In this document: positions 43,963 through 52,060 of the stretch, in pieces
How the letters are laid out: each line of letters starts with the position of its first letter
How positions within the stretch are numbered: position 1 is the stretch's first letter
NCBI GenBank assembly: GCA_963775505.1
Contig: CAVZIL010000008.1
Location: 124,001-188,000, forward strand
Direction: 5' to 3'
DNA: 64,000 nucleotides
From: JAIBJN01 sp963775505
GTDB taxonomy: Bacteria > Actinomycetota > Thermoleophilia > Gaiellales > Gaiellaceae
Position numbers and translations under genes: made by a program
Notes under the pieces: generated by a model
The model's input: only the letters and a program-made list of their open reading frames with translations
What the model was told of the DNA's origin: nothing
Database searches by the model: none

Positions 43963-44445
43963 GTGAGCCGTAACGACGTCATCATCGGGGTCGCCGCCCT
44001 CGTCCTCGTCGTCTTCAGCCTCGTCGTCTCGATCGTGGTTCCGCGGCGGGACCCGGGCTTCCCGGGCCGCCGAATCGGCGTCTTCACTGCGGTTGCCGTC
44101 ACGCTCGTCGTGATCATGCTCGCGACGGTCGAGATCGTCGGCGAGGCCCACGAGGCCGAGGGGGCCGAGGAGGGCGGCGAGAGCGTCCCCGCCGAGACCG
44201 ACGGCGGCGGCGACGCGGCCGCGGGCGAGGCGATCTTCGTCGAGAGCTGCGGCAGCTGTCACACGCTCGAGGAAGCGGGCACGAGCGGCACCGTCGGCCC
44301 GAACCTCGACGACTCGACCCTGGACCTGAACGCGGTCGTCGAGCAGGTGAGGAACGGCGGCGGCGCCATGCCCCCCTTCGAGGGCCAGCTCTCCGAGGAG
44401 GAGATTCAGAACGTGGCGGCGTTCGTCGTCGCCTCGCAGGGCTAG
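43963..44445 (+). CDS. Membrane-anchored class I cytochrome c
   Basis: 160 residues from GTG 43963. Two hydrophobic segments (about 5-27 and 38-58), an acidic linker, then the heme c domain with ESCGSCHTLEEAG (CxxCH) and MPPFEGQLSEEEI giving the distal Met. A one-heme carrier tethered to the outer face of the membrane. Divergent from uppP; no oxidase genes are near. Confidence 0.88.
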   Translation: MSRNDVIIGVAALVLVVFSLVVSIVVPRRDPGFPGRRIGVFTAVAVTLVVIMLATVEIVGEAHEAEGAEEGGESVPAETDGGGDAAAGEAIFVESCGSCHTLEEAGTSGTVGPNLDDSTLDLNAVVEQVRNGGGAMPPFEGQLSEEEIQNVAAFVVASQG

Positions 44446-44494
44446 AGCGAACCAGGGGACGACGCGCGTTACATGGTCGGTCCCGCCGCGCCCG

Positions 44495-44713
44495 TCACGC
44501 GCCCAGCAGCGCCTCCCGCATCAGGATGATCGCCTGGGGCGGCGCGATGAACAGCTGCTTCTTCGTCGTGACCCCGACGACTTGCCAGCCCTCCGAACCC
44601 AGCATGTTGAGCTCTTCCTCGACGTGCTTGCCGGTATCGATGACCTTGTACTCGTAGCGCCTCCTCAGGGAGGTCCCAGCGGCCGGCGGTTCCTGCGAGA
44701 TAGTCGTCATCAC
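44495..44713 (-). CDS. DUF4177 small protein
   Basis: 72 residues; the family core is the YEYKVIDTGKHVEEELNMLG strand-helix, then SEGWQVVGVTT. DUF4177 proteins are small single-domain proteins of unknown role in many bacteria. GAGGCAGG lies upstream of the ATG at 44713. The 170-base stretch up to the tRNA-Ser shows no further gene. Confidence 0.75.
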   Translation of the reverse strand: MMTTISQEPPAAGTSLRRRYEYKVIDTGKHVEEELNMLGSEGWQVVGVTTKKQLFIAPPQAIILMREALLGA

Positions 44714-44883
44714 CTGCCTCCTTTCACCCGGTCAGGCTTGCAGGCACGGCCGTGTGCGGGAATCGGGGACTTCGCGGATCGCGATGGGTAATAGCTCGCA
44801 GGCCGGGCCACTGAGTCGCCCGGCCGCAGCCGCCTGTCGGAGACCACCCGTCACGGGCGATCCCCTTTTCTGCATGTTCGAGG

Positions 44884-44972
44884 CGGAGAGGGCGGGATTT
44901 GAACCCGCGACCCAGCTTTCACCGGGTACGCGATTTCCAGTCGCGCTCCTTAGGCCACTCGGACACCTCTCC
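44884..44972 (-). tRNA. tRNA-Ser (anticodon GGA)
   Basis: Acceptor GGAGAGG/CCTCTCC, D-arm with CCGAGTGGCCTAAGG, anticodon loop CTGGAAA between CGCGA and TCGCG (anticodon GGA). A long variable arm (ACCCGG-TGAAAG-CTGGGT) as expected for serine, T-loop TTCAAAT, discriminator G. Confidence 0.95.
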
Positions 44973-45048
44973 GCGGCCTTCCCATCGTATCCGCGTTTCG
45001 CGATCTCGCTCTCGTGGCACACGAGGAATGAAACGAGAAGGAGGAACC

Positions 45049-45393
45049 ATGCCGCCACGCGGAGTCAAGAAGGGCACGAAGCGCGCCCGTCAGTACGAGC
45101 ACATCAAGGAGAGCGCCCGGGAGCAGGGCGCCTCCCTCGATCGCGCCGAGGAGATCGCCGCCCGCACGGTCAACAAGGAGCGCGCGCGCTCGGGCGAGTC
45201 GAGCACGGCCTCGCGGACGTCGACCCGGGACATGTCGTCGGGCCGGCGTGGTGGGCTCCGCTCCGGCACGAGGCGCGCCACGGGGCGGACGAAGGACCAG
45301 CTCTACTCCGAGGCGCAGAAGCTGGGCGTCCGGGGCCGCTCGAAGATGACCAAGGCGCAGCTCCAGCGGGCGATCGCCGGCAAGAAGAGCTAG
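45049..45393 (+). CDS. Plasmid-stabilization-like protein with Rho-N/SAP-like C-terminus
   Basis: 114 residues, very basic. Residues 1-45 (KKGTKRARQYEHIKESAREQ and AEEIAARTVNKERA) match small DUF7218-like/plasmid-stabilization helices. After a Ser/Arg-rich linker, the C-terminal TKDQLYSEAQKLGVRGRSKM is a Rho-N/SAP-like motif for nucleic-acid binding. GGAGGAACC precedes the ATG. Probably binds DNA; the plasmid link is by name of the family only. Confidence 0.7.
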   Translation: MPPRGVKKGTKRARQYEHIKESAREQGASLDRAEEIAARTVNKERARSGESSTASRTSTRDMSSGRRGGLRSGTRRATGRTKDQLYSEAQKLGVRGRSKMTKAQLQRAIAGKKS

Positions 45394-45394
45394 C

Positions 45395-46015
45395 GTCGTC
45401 CACATCCGGCGACGCTCGTCGTATCGCTCGCTCGCGTCCCTCCAGCGCGACAATCGCGCCTGCCGTGCCTGCGCGGAGGCCGGCTACCCGCTCGAGTCTC
45501 TCCCGGTCTTCGAGGGCCGCGCCGGGCAGCGGGCACTGCTCGTCGGCCAGTCTCCGGGGGCCGTGGAGGGCAGCGAGCGACGTCCGTGGCGCGGTCGGGC
45601 GGGACGCACGCTCCGCGCGTGGCTCGAGCTCGACGAAGCGGCCTTCTACGAGACGTTCTACTGCGTCTCGGTCACGCGCTGCTATCCCGGCAAGCACCCT
45701 TCCGGTCGGGGCGATCGCCCGGCGACGCCCGCCGAGATGGACCTGTGCGCGTTCTGGCTCGACTGGGAGCTTCGGCTCCTGCGCGCCGAGCTCATCGTCC
45801 TCGTGGGCGGCCTGGCCGTCCGCCGCCTCATCGGCCTCTCCCGACTGACGGATTGCATCGGCGAGCGGTACCGACTCGGCGCTGCCGTGGCCGTCCCGCT
45901 TCCGCATCCGTCAGGAGCCAGTGGGTGGCTGAACGACCCCGCGAATCGCCAGCGGCTGCAGCGGGCGCTGGCGCTCGTCGGGGAAGAGCTCTCCCGGCCG
46001 GCTACTGATCCTTGA
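45395..46015 (+). CDS. Uracil-DNA glycosylase family, Fe-S type; start not identifiable
   Basis: Homology begins upstream of the first GTG (45563). In the same frame are SYRSLASLQRDNRACRAC, LPVFEGRAGQRALLVGQSPG, then RPWRGRAGRTLRAWL, VTRCYPGKHPSGRGDR, LVGGLAVRRLIGL and PLPHPSGASGWLNDP. Cysteines in CRAC and CVSVTRC suit an iron-sulfur UDG (families 4/5). No ATG, GTG or TTG exists between the prior stop of this frame and CRAC. A lost base upstream, or a rare start, must be assumed. Removes uracil from DNA. Coordinates of the start are approximate. Confidence 0.72.
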   Translation, partial: VVHIRRRSSYRSLASLQRDNRACRACAEAGYPLESLPVFEGRAGQRALLVGQSPGAVEGSERRPWRGRAGRTLRAWLELDEAAFYETFYCVSVTRCYPGKHPSGRGDRPATPAEMDLCAFWLDWELRLLRAELIVLVGGLAVRRLIGLSRLTDCIGERYRLGAAVAVPLPHPSGASGWLNDPANRQRLQRALALVGEELSRPATDP

Positions 46016-46454
46016 AGCGGCGGTAGAGGGGGAACGCGTACCAGAAGGTGATGAACGCGGCCCCAACCAGAGCCGAGACGATCGCCGTCGCCGGCTCCCC
46101 GAAGAGAACGTCCGTGATCAGGTAGACGGAAGCGGTCATGGCGGCGGCGATGAAGACGGTCGCGGCGATCGCCGCCCTCGTGGACATCTGCAGCAGCGCC
46201 TCCTTGTCGGCCTGTCGCCAGCGGAGCCGGTGCGCCGCCGTCGGCGTGATCAGCAGGATGATGGCGACGGTCGCGCAGAGGAGCGCGGCGTAGTAGACGT
46301 ACTCCTGCCGCGTCGACAGACTCTCGAACCGGTTCTGGAACGGGAGAATGAGAAGGAAGGCGAAGAGCACCTGCACGCCGGGCATGGCGAGGCGGTGCTC
46401 CTCCACGAGCTCGCCCCACTCCTGGTCGAGTTCCTCCTTGCTCCGCTCGGTCAC
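46002..46454 (-). CDS. DUF6328 four-helix membrane protein
   Basis: 150 residues. The N-terminal SKEELDQEWGELVEEHRLAM, PGVQVLFAFLLILPF with four transmembrane helices (about 27-40, 52-70, 92-110, 118-138), and HRLRWRQADKE match the actinobacterial DUF6328 family. Function unknown. Overlaps the convergent glycosylase end by 14 bases. Confidence 0.75.
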   Translation of the reverse strand: MTERSKEELDQEWGELVEEHRLAMPGVQVLFAFLLILPFQNRFESLSTRQEYVYYAALLCATVAIILLITPTAAHRLRWRQADKEALLQMSTRAAIAATVFIAAAMTASVYLITDVLFGEPATAIVSALVGAAFITFWYAFPLYRRFKDQ

Positions 46455-46463
46455 GGCGAGAGG

Positions 46464-47237
46464 TTAGCCGCCGGGCTCGAAGCTGAGCAGCTCCTCACGG
46501 TCGGACCCGCCGGACACCGTTTGCGCCAGCACCGGGCCGACCCCCTCGGCGTAGAACTTCTGCTCGAGCAGGTTCGGCTCGAGCGGCGTCCAGTCCTTCG
46601 TCATCACGACGCCTTCGAAGAGGCCGAACGGGACCTGCACCCGCTCGTCGAGGCTCAGGATCTCACCCGCGTCCTCCGCCTCACCGGCGTAATACTCCTG
46701 GCGGTAGGCCAGCCCGACCTCGGGCCGTCCGGGCATCACGACTCCTGCCTGCGCGCCGTCCACGCCCGCTTCCCATGAGCCCGCGGTGCTCGCCTTGCCG
46801 TCCTCGTATTCCATCGTGTCTTCGCCGAGGTACCACACGTTGCCCCACCGATCCTGGGCGTACCAGTCGTAGGTGTCCTCGATCACCTCACCGTCCTCGC
46901 TGACGACGTCGTGCACCACCGTGGCCTCGAGCCCGAGAATCGTCTTGGCGCGGTCGGTGACTGTCACGACGACCTTCATGACACCGCCCTCGCCGTCGGT
47001 CTCGCGGTAGACCCACCTGCTCCCCGGAGCCATAGGCCAGTAGGGGTTGTCGATCGTGGCCACGAAGTCGGCAGGGTCGAGTGCGACGGGCTCGTCGCCC
47101 TGTGGAAGAGCCGGAGCCGCAGCCTCCTCGATCGTGCCCGAGCCCGTGGTGTGCTCGCCGGCCGGCTCCCCGCTCCCGCCGCAGGCAGCGAGGGCGAGGA
47201 GCGCGGCTGGAACAAGGGCGAAGAGCGGGGTGCGCAT
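46464..47237 (-). CDS. Secreted lipoprotein, unknown
   Basis: 257 residues with lipobox LALAAC (Cys19) then GGSGEPAGEHTTGSG. The mature part has DFVATIDNPYWPMAPGSRWV, VVVTVTDRAKTILGLEATVV, DWYAQDRWGNVWYLGED and RPEVGLAYRQEYYAGEAED. Such proteins are common as uncharacterised lipoproteins in actinobacteria and sometimes bacterial exported beta proteins. The next gene on the same strand is a PepSY protein two bases upstream, so they are an operon. Confidence 0.72.
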   Translation of the reverse strand: MRTPLFALVPAALLALAACGGSGEPAGEHTTGSGTIEEAAAPALPQGDEPVALDPADFVATIDNPYWPMAPGSRWVYRETDGEGGVMKVVVTVTDRAKTILGLEATVVHDVVSEDGEVIEDTYDWYAQDRWGNVWYLGEDTMEYEDGKASTAGSWEAGVDGAQAGVVMPGRPEVGLAYRQEYYAGEAEDAGEILSLDERVQVPFGLFEGVVMTKDWTPLEPNLLEQKFYAEGVGPVLAQTVSGGSDREELLSFEPGG

Positions 47238-47239
47238 GG

Positions 47240-47566
47240 CTAGTCGTCGTCAGGGCCTTCGTCGTCGCCGGGGCCGTCGTCGTCCGCCTCTTGGCCGATG
47301 ACCTCGAAGTTCTCGTCGAGGTTCACTTCGACCTGGCTGCCGTCGTCGAGCTGGATCTCGACGCTGTAGGCGGCCCCGTCGTCTCCGGTCTCGGTCTCGA
47401 CGACCGTGCCGCCGCCGGTGTGCGCGAGCGCGGCGTCCGTGGCTCGCTCCAGCGTTGAGCCGGTCAGGGGCTGCTCGTCGTCGCCCGCAGCCGCGATCGC
47501 GATTCCAGCCGAGAGGGCGCCGACGACCGCGACGACCGCACCGATCAACACGAACTTGCGCTTCAT
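47240..47566 (-). CDS. PepSY-domain secreted protein
   Basis: 108 residues. A signal segment (KFVLIGAVVAVVGALSAGIAIAA up to about residue 27) is followed by one PepSY unit (LERATDAALAHTGGGTVVETE, AAYSVEIQLDDGSQVEVNLD, NFEVIG) and an acidic tail of Asp/Gly repeats. PepSY is thought to inhibit peptidases or sense the envelope. It is divergent from an OmpR/HK pair, a common arrangement in which the regulator controls the PepSY gene. Confidence 0.82.
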   Translation of the reverse strand: MKRKFVLIGAVVAVVGALSAGIAIAAAGDDEQPLTGSTLERATDAALAHTGGGTVVETETGDDGAAYSVEIQLDDGSQVEVNLDENFEVIGQEADDDGPGDDEGPDDD

Positions 47567-47630
47567 CTCGTACCTCCGTGGTCGCTGCGGTCACCGTAGG
47601 GATCGCAGATGAAACGGCCATGAGAGCGGT

Positions 47631-47651
47631 CTCTCATCTCCCTCTCATCTC
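47631..47651. promoter_or_regulatory. Two direct repeats, likely response-regulator box
   Basis: CTCTCATCTC occurs at 47631-47640 and again at 47642-47651, spaced 11 bases start to start, that is one helical turn. This is the usual geometry for an OmpR-family dimer. It lies between the divergent PepSY and response regulator genes, 19 bases before the regulator ATG. Confidence 0.6.
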
Positions 47652-47669
47652 GAGAGCGACAATGAGCAC

Positions 47670-48335
47670 ATGCGGATCCTCATCGTCGAGGACGAGGTCA
47701 AGATGGCGAGCCTCCTTCGCCGCGGCCTCGGCGAGGAGGGGCTGGCGGCGGACGTCGCGCGCACCGGCGACGACGCGATCTGGATGGCGCGCGCGACCGA
47801 GTACGACGCGATCGTCCTCGACGTGATGCTCCCGGGGACGGACGGCTTCGCGGTGTGCCGCCGCCTCCGCGAGGCGGGCACCTGGTCGCCGGTGCTGATG
47901 CTCACAGCGCGGGACGCGGTCGAGGACAGGGTGGAGGGGCTGGACGCCGGCGCGGACGACTACCTGACGAAGCCGTTCTCCTTCGCCGAGCTCCTCGCCC
48001 GCCTGCGCGCGCTCGTGCGCCGTCCGCCGCTGGAGCGCCCGACGGTTCTCGAGGTCGGCGACCTGCGACTCGACCCCGCTGGCCACCGGGTCTGGCGGGG
48101 CGAGACGGAGGTCCACCTCTCGGCGAAGGAGTTCGCGCTCCTGGAGACGTTCATGCGCCGGCCGGGAGAGGTGCTCTCTCGCTTCCACCTCCTCGAGCAC
48201 TGCTGGGACCACGGCTACGAGAACCGCTCCAACGTCGTCGACGTCTACGTCCGCTACCTGCGCGAGAAGATCGACAGGCCCTTCGGCCGCACGTCCATCG
48301 AGACCGTGCGCGGAGCAGGCTACCGACTCGCATGA
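47670..48335 (+). CDS. OmpR-family response regulator
   Basis: 221 residues: receiver with acidic pair (VEDE), phospho-Asp in IVLDVMLPGTDG, conserved Thr (LMLTARD) and Lys (YLTKPFSFAEL), then a winged-helix DNA-binding domain (VHLSAKEFALLETFMRRPGE, VDVYVRYLREKID, ETVRGAGYRLA). ATG 47670. Its last four bases overlap the sensor kinase gene (ATGA). Confidence 0.95.
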   Translation: MRILIVEDEVKMASLLRRGLGEEGLAADVARTGDDAIWMARATEYDAIVLDVMLPGTDGFAVCRRLREAGTWSPVLMLTARDAVEDRVEGLDAGADDYLTKPFSFAELLARLRALVRRPPLERPTVLEVGDLRLDPAGHRVWRGETEVHLSAKEFALLETFMRRPGEVLSRFHLLEHCWDHGYENRSNVVDVYVRYLREKIDRPFGRTSIETVRGAGYRLA

Positions 48336-49603
48336 GCCGGATCCCGATCCGTCTTCGCCTGGCGCTCGCCTTCGCGCTGGCGATGGCCGTCGTGCTGGCG
48401 GCGACCGGGGCGTTCCTCTACTTCCGGCTCCAGTCCTCGCTGGACGAGGGGATCGATGAGGGACTGGAGGTCCTGTCGGCCCAGGCCACGGCCGACGTAC
48501 GACGAGGCGAGCCCGTCGGGGACACACCCGTCCCCGCGGACGAGCGCTTCATCCAGGTCCTGGCACCCGACGGCCGGGTGCTGGACGCGACTCCGCGGGA
48601 CTTCGCCGGCCCTGCCCGGACGCTCACGCGCTCGGTAGAGAGCCCGGACGGTCGTGTCGTGGTCGTCGTCGGGGCCGCGCTCGAGGACCGTGACGAGACG
48701 TTGGGCGGGTTCCTCACCGAGCTGCTGCTGATCGGCCCGGCCGCGCTCCTCGTGGCCTCGCTGCTGGGCTACGGCCTGGCTGCCGCCGCGCTCCGGCCCG
48801 TCGAATCGATGCGCGCCGAGGCTGCCGCGATCTCCGGCGCCGAGCCCGGACGCCGGCTTCCGTTGCCCGAGTCGCGCGACGAGGTCCGCCGGCTCGGGGA
48901 GACGCTGAACGCGATGCTCGGCCGCCTGCAACGGGCGCTCGAGCGCGAACGAGGCTTCGTCGCGGATGCGAGCCACGAGCTCCGCACGCCGCTGGCGCTT
49001 CTGAAGGCCGAGCTCGAGCTCGCTCTCCGCCATCCACGGTCCGCCGACGAGCTACGGATGGCGCTTCGCTCCGCGGCCGAGGAGACAGACCGGCTCGTCG
49101 GTCTTGCGGAGGACCTGCTCGTCCTCGCGCGGTCCGACCAGGGCCGGCTCTCCGTGCGCCGTGAGCCGGTCCAGGTCTCGCAGCTCCTCGACCACGTGGC
49201 CCGGCGCTTCGGGGAGCCCGTGTCGTTCCTGTCCGCGCCCGACGGGCTTACGGTCGTCGGCGACTCGAGTCGGCTGGAGCAGGCGCTTGCGAGCCTCGTC
49301 GACAACGCGCTCCGCCACGGCGGCGGCGCCGCCACGCTCAGCGCGATCCCCGAGAACGGGGTCGTCGAGCTGCACGTCCGCGACGAGGGGCCCGGCTTCC
49401 CGGCCGAGTTCCTCCCGCGGGCCTTCGAGCGCTTCAGCCGCCCGGACGAGGCCCGTTCCGGACACGGCGCCGGCCTCGGCCTCGCCCTCGCGCAGGCGAT
49501 CGCCGTGGCCCACGGCGGCTCGGCCGGTGCCGCCAACCGGGCCCGAGGGGGTGCCGACGTCTGGCTGGCCATCCCGGCCACCCCGGATGATCACGGTCAG
49601 TAG
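48332..49603 (+). CDS. Sensor histidine kinase
   Basis: 423 residues. Two helices (about 8-29 and about 130-152) border a small external sensor. HAMP-like region follows, then HisKA with phospho-His in DASHELRTPLALLKAE. HATPase blocks: VDNALRHGGG (N-box), VRDEGPGFP (G1), GHGAGLGLALAQAI (G2). Cognate to the preceding regulator. It resembles the kinases paired with PepSY proteins (QseC-like). Confidence 0.94.
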   Translation: MSRIPIRLRLALAFALAMAVVLAATGAFLYFRLQSSLDEGIDEGLEVLSAQATADVRRGEPVGDTPVPADERFIQVLAPDGRVLDATPRDFAGPARTLTRSVESPDGRVVVVVGAALEDRDETLGGFLTELLLIGPAALLVASLLGYGLAAAALRPVESMRAEAAAISGAEPGRRLPLPESRDEVRRLGETLNAMLGRLQRALERERGFVADASHELRTPLALLKAELELALRHPRSADELRMALRSAAEETDRLVGLAEDLLVLARSDQGRLSVRREPVQVSQLLDHVARRFGEPVSFLSAPDGLTVVGDSSRLEQALASLVDNALRHGGGAATLSAIPENGVVELHVRDEGPGFPAEFLPRAFERFSRPDEARSGHGAGLGLALAQAIAVAHGGSAGAANRARGGADVWLAIPATPDDHGQ

Positions 49604-49604
49604 G

Positions 49605-49958
49605 ATGAGCGCCGCGATGACCCCGGAACGCGCAGAAGAGCTGCTCGCCGCCGAGCGGGAACGCATCGAGCGGTCCCTCGCCGACCTCGGCGAGCCGATC
49701 GGCACGGACGAGCTGGCGACGATCGACGGCCCCGCCGACCAGGGCAGCGAGCTCTACGAGCGCGAGCTCGAGGAGGGCTTGCTCGAGGGGCTCCGGCGCG
49801 AGCTCGAGGCGCTCGAGCGCGCCGAAGCACGGCTGGCGGCCGGCACGTACGGGCTCTCCGTGGAGAGCGGCGAGCCGATTCCGGACGAGCGGCTCGAGGC
49901 CTACCCGCTGGCCGAGCGTACGATCGAGGAAGAACGCCGTTTCGCGCACGGCCGATAG
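49605..49958 (+). CDS. DksA/TraR-like protein without zinc cysteines
   Basis: 117 residues. The N-terminal coiled coil (TPERAEELLAAERERIERSL and GLLEGLRRELEALERAEARL) and the C-terminal GTYGLSVESGEPIPDERLEAYP match DksA/TraR. In the family the segment is a zinc finger (GTYGxCxxCGxPI, later CxxC); here all four cysteines are gone (Ser/Val/Glu). It could still enter the RNA polymerase secondary channel by its coiled coil. ATG 49605 or 49617. Next gene: a sigma factor, 102 bases on. Confidence 0.83.
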   Translation: MSAAMTPERAEELLAAERERIERSLADLGEPIGTDELATIDGPADQGSELYERELEEGLLEGLRRELEALERAEARLAAGTYGLSVESGEPIPDERLEAYPLAERTIEEERRFAHGR

Positions 49959-50060
49959 CGGGAATGACCGGGGCCTGAGCGCCGTTTAACAGGTCGTGAG
50001 CCGCTTGCAGACGCGAGCGGCCGATCCTGCGAGCGAAAGGAACCACCGATCCAGACAATC

Positions 50061-51008
50061 TTGGATACCCCTGAAGTGCAGACGCTGCTCGAGGACGAGG
50101 AGCGGAGCTTCGTCGATCCCGACGAGGCCGGCCCCACCCTCGAAGAGGAGTTCGACCTCGGAGAGCTCGACGCCGTCGAGCTGCCCAGCTCGGCCGGCTC
50201 GCTCGACCTCTTTCTCAACGAGATCGGGCGCTATCCGCTGCTGACAGCGTCGGAGGAGGTCGTCCTCGCCAAGGCAGTCGAGCGCGGCGACCGGGCGGCG
50301 AAGGAGCGCATGATCAACTCGAACCTGCGGCTCGTCGTCTCGATCGCGAAGCGCTACCGCGGCCGCGGCGTGCCGTTCGGCGATCTCATCCAGGACGGGA
50401 TCATCGGCCTGAACCGCGCGGTCGAGAAGTTCGACCACCGGAAGGGCTTCAAGTTCTCGACGTACGCCACCTGGTGGATCCGCCAGGCGGTGCAGCGCTC
50501 GGTGGCCGGCCAGTCTCGGACGATCCGCGTCCCGACCCACGTCCACGAGCGGCGGAACAAGCTGCGGGCCGCGGCGCGGAAGCTCGAGCCGACGCTCGGG
50601 CGCCCCGCGACGCACGAGGAGCTGGCGGAGGCCACCGGCCTCTCGCTCCTGCACGTCGACGAGGCCCTCGACGTCGTCGAGGCCCGCGTGTCGCTGAACC
50701 GCTCGATCGGCAGCGATGAGGACGGCGAGCTCGGCGATCTTTTTGCCGACGCCAACGCCGACGACCCCGAGGAGCTCGCGCACGTCTACCTGCGCGGCCG
50801 CGCCGTGCGGCTGGCGCTGGCGGAGCTACCCGAGCTGGAGCGCCGCGTTCTCGAGCTGCGGTACGGCCTCGACGGCGAGCCGCACTCCCTGGAGTCGATC
50901 GGCGCCGAGCTGGGGATCAGCCGCGAGCGTATCCGCCGCCTCGAGGGCGAGGCTCTGGAGACGCTGGCGCAGAGCCTCGGCGACGGCGAGCTCGCCCTCT
51001 CCGCCTGA
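50061..51008 (+). CDS. RNA polymerase sigma factor, principal-type (sigma-70 group 1/2)
   Basis: 315 residues. After an acidic N-terminus, region 1.2 (DLFLNEIGRYPLLT), region 2 (NLRLVVSIAKRYRGRGVPFGDLIQDG, KFDHRKGFKFSTYATWWIRQ), region 3 (RIRVPTHVHER and GRPATHEELAEATGL) and region 4.2 (SLESIGAELGISRERIRRLE) all appear. It looks like a RpoD/SigA-like or HrdB paralogue of short length. TTG 50061 is nominal; the only good ribosome site (AAAGGAACC, near 50036-50044) lies about 17 bases before it. So the true start could be a nearer rare codon. Confidence 0.9.
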   Translation: MDTPEVQTLLEDEERSFVDPDEAGPTLEEEFDLGELDAVELPSSAGSLDLFLNEIGRYPLLTASEEVVLAKAVERGDRAAKERMINSNLRLVVSIAKRYRGRGVPFGDLIQDGIIGLNRAVEKFDHRKGFKFSTYATWWIRQAVQRSVAGQSRTIRVPTHVHERRNKLRAAARKLEPTLGRPATHEELAEATGLSLLHVDEALDVVEARVSLNRSIGSDEDGELGDLFADANADDPEELAHVYLRGRAVRLALAELPELERRVLELRYGLDGEPHSLESIGAELGISRERIRRLEGEALETLAQSLGDGELALSA

Positions 51009-51022
51009 TCGAAAGGGAAACG

Positions 51023-51235
51023 ATGAAGACAGCGATTCACCCGGACGTGCAGGTGGCCACGGTCACGTGCACGACCTGCGGAACGAGCTTCGAGACCCGC
51101 TCGACCAGGCGGGAGATCCAGGTCGAGGCCTGCTCGGCCTGCCACCCCGCCTACACGGGCGAGGCGCGGGTCGTGCGTCGCAGCGACCGGATCGAGCGCT
51201 TCGAGCGCCGGCGCGCGGCGGCCGGCGCTCGCTGA
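51023..51235 (+). CDS. rpmE: Ribosomal protein bL31, zinc-binding form
   Basis: 70 residues: MKTAIHPDVQ start, CTTCGTSFETRST with C16-x2-C19, and EACSACHPAYTG with C37-x2-C40, then the tail RIERFERRR. The four cysteines make this the zinc (C+) form. ATG after GAAAGGGAAACG. It lies between the sigma factor and PPOX genes. Confidence 0.93.
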   Translation: MKTAIHPDVQVATVTCTTCGTSFETRSTRREIQVEACSACHPAYTGEARVVRRSDRIERFERRRAAAGAR

Positions 51236-51247
51236 GAGCCCGCTCCA

Positions 51248-51652
51248 ATGGAAGACCTGCGAGACCGGGTGGCCGCGGCGGCGGTCGCCCGGCTCGCGAC
51301 CGTCGACCCCGACGGTCGTCCGCACCTGGTCCCGATCGCCTTCGCGCTCCTCGGCGACACGCTCTATTCCGCGGTCGATGCCAAGCCGAAGCGCTCGCGG
51401 GTGCTCCGGCGGATCGAGAACGCACGCGAGCGGCCTGACGTGACCGTGCTCGTCGACCACTACGAGGACGACTGGACGCGCCTCTGGTGGGTCAGGCTCC
51501 AAGGCCGCGCCCGCGTCCTCGACGGCGACGACGAGTCGGTCCGGGCACTCGAGGCGCTGGCCGCGAAGTACGAGCAGTACCGCGACGAACCGCCCGGGTT
51601 GCCGGTCCTGGCCGTCGACGTCGACGACTGGCGCGGCTGGAGCGCGACCTAG
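51248..51652 (+). CDS. Pyridoxamine-5'-phosphate-oxidase-like protein, F420/FMN split-barrel (TIGR03668 type)
   Basis: 134 residues. Split-barrel core is seen in VARLATVDPDGRPHLVPIAF, TLYSAVDAKPKRSRVLRRIEN, VTVLVDHYEDDWTRLWWVRLQGRARV. The LRRIEN and DHYEDDW pattern is typical of the actinobacterial PPOX class F420-dependent group. It may reduce or bind an F420 cofactor; whether it uses F420 cannot be decided here. Overlaps the end of the convergent DUF2277 gene by four bases. Confidence 0.82.
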   Translation: MEDLRDRVAAAAVARLATVDPDGRPHLVPIAFALLGDTLYSAVDAKPKRSRVLRRIENARERPDVTVLVDHYEDDWTRLWWVRLQGRARVLDGDDESVRALEALAAKYEQYRDEPPGLPVLAVDVDDWRGWSAT

Positions 51653-51918
51653 ACGGCCTGACGCTCGAGCCAGCGCGCCCGCCGCTTCTCCGCCTCGACC
51701 TCGCGGTCCTTCGGCGTTGCAGACGTGACGAGATTGCCGAGGAGCCGGGACGACGCTCCCGACACCTCGTCGACCGCGCGCTCGAACGCCTCGGCGTTTG
51801 CCTGGGAGGGCTTCGTGAAGCCGCTGATCTTGCGGACGTACTGCAGGGCGGCTGCGCGAACCTCGTCTTCGGTGGCTGCGGGCTCGTAGTTGTAGAGCGT
51901 GTGGATGTTCCGGCACAT
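51649..51918 (-). CDS. DUF2277 family protein
   Basis: 89 residues from ATG 51918, starting MCRNIHTLYNYEPAATEDEV, then ALQYVRKISGFTKPSQANAE, the conserved block of DUF2277. The rest is helical (AFERAVDEVSG, LLGNLV). DUF2277 is widespread in actinobacteria and proteobacteria without known role. Confidence 0.9.
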   Translation of the reverse strand: MCRNIHTLYNYEPAATEDEVRAAALQYVRKISGFTKPSQANAEAFERAVDEVSGASSRLLGNLVTSATPKDREVEAEKRRARWLERQAV

Positions 51919-51951
51919 GCCTGGGAAGGCTAGCCGAGGGTCGGCCGTCAT

Positions 51952-51980
51952 TTGACAAGAAAACATGATCGGAGTACCAA
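51952..51980 (+). promoter_or_regulatory. Possible sigma-70 promoter of the NarL-type regulator
   Basis: TTGACA (51952-51957), 17 bases, then TACCAA (51975-51980), followed by the regulator gene 80 bases on. The -35 is perfect; the -10 is weak. The sequence stands out from its GC-rich surroundings. Confidence 0.4.
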
Positions 51981-52060
51981 TGCGCACGAGCGACGAACGG
52001 GGGTCCTGCGAGGATGGCGGACAACCTTGGGGCGTTGCTGCGGCGTAGAGGGGGGTCCGA

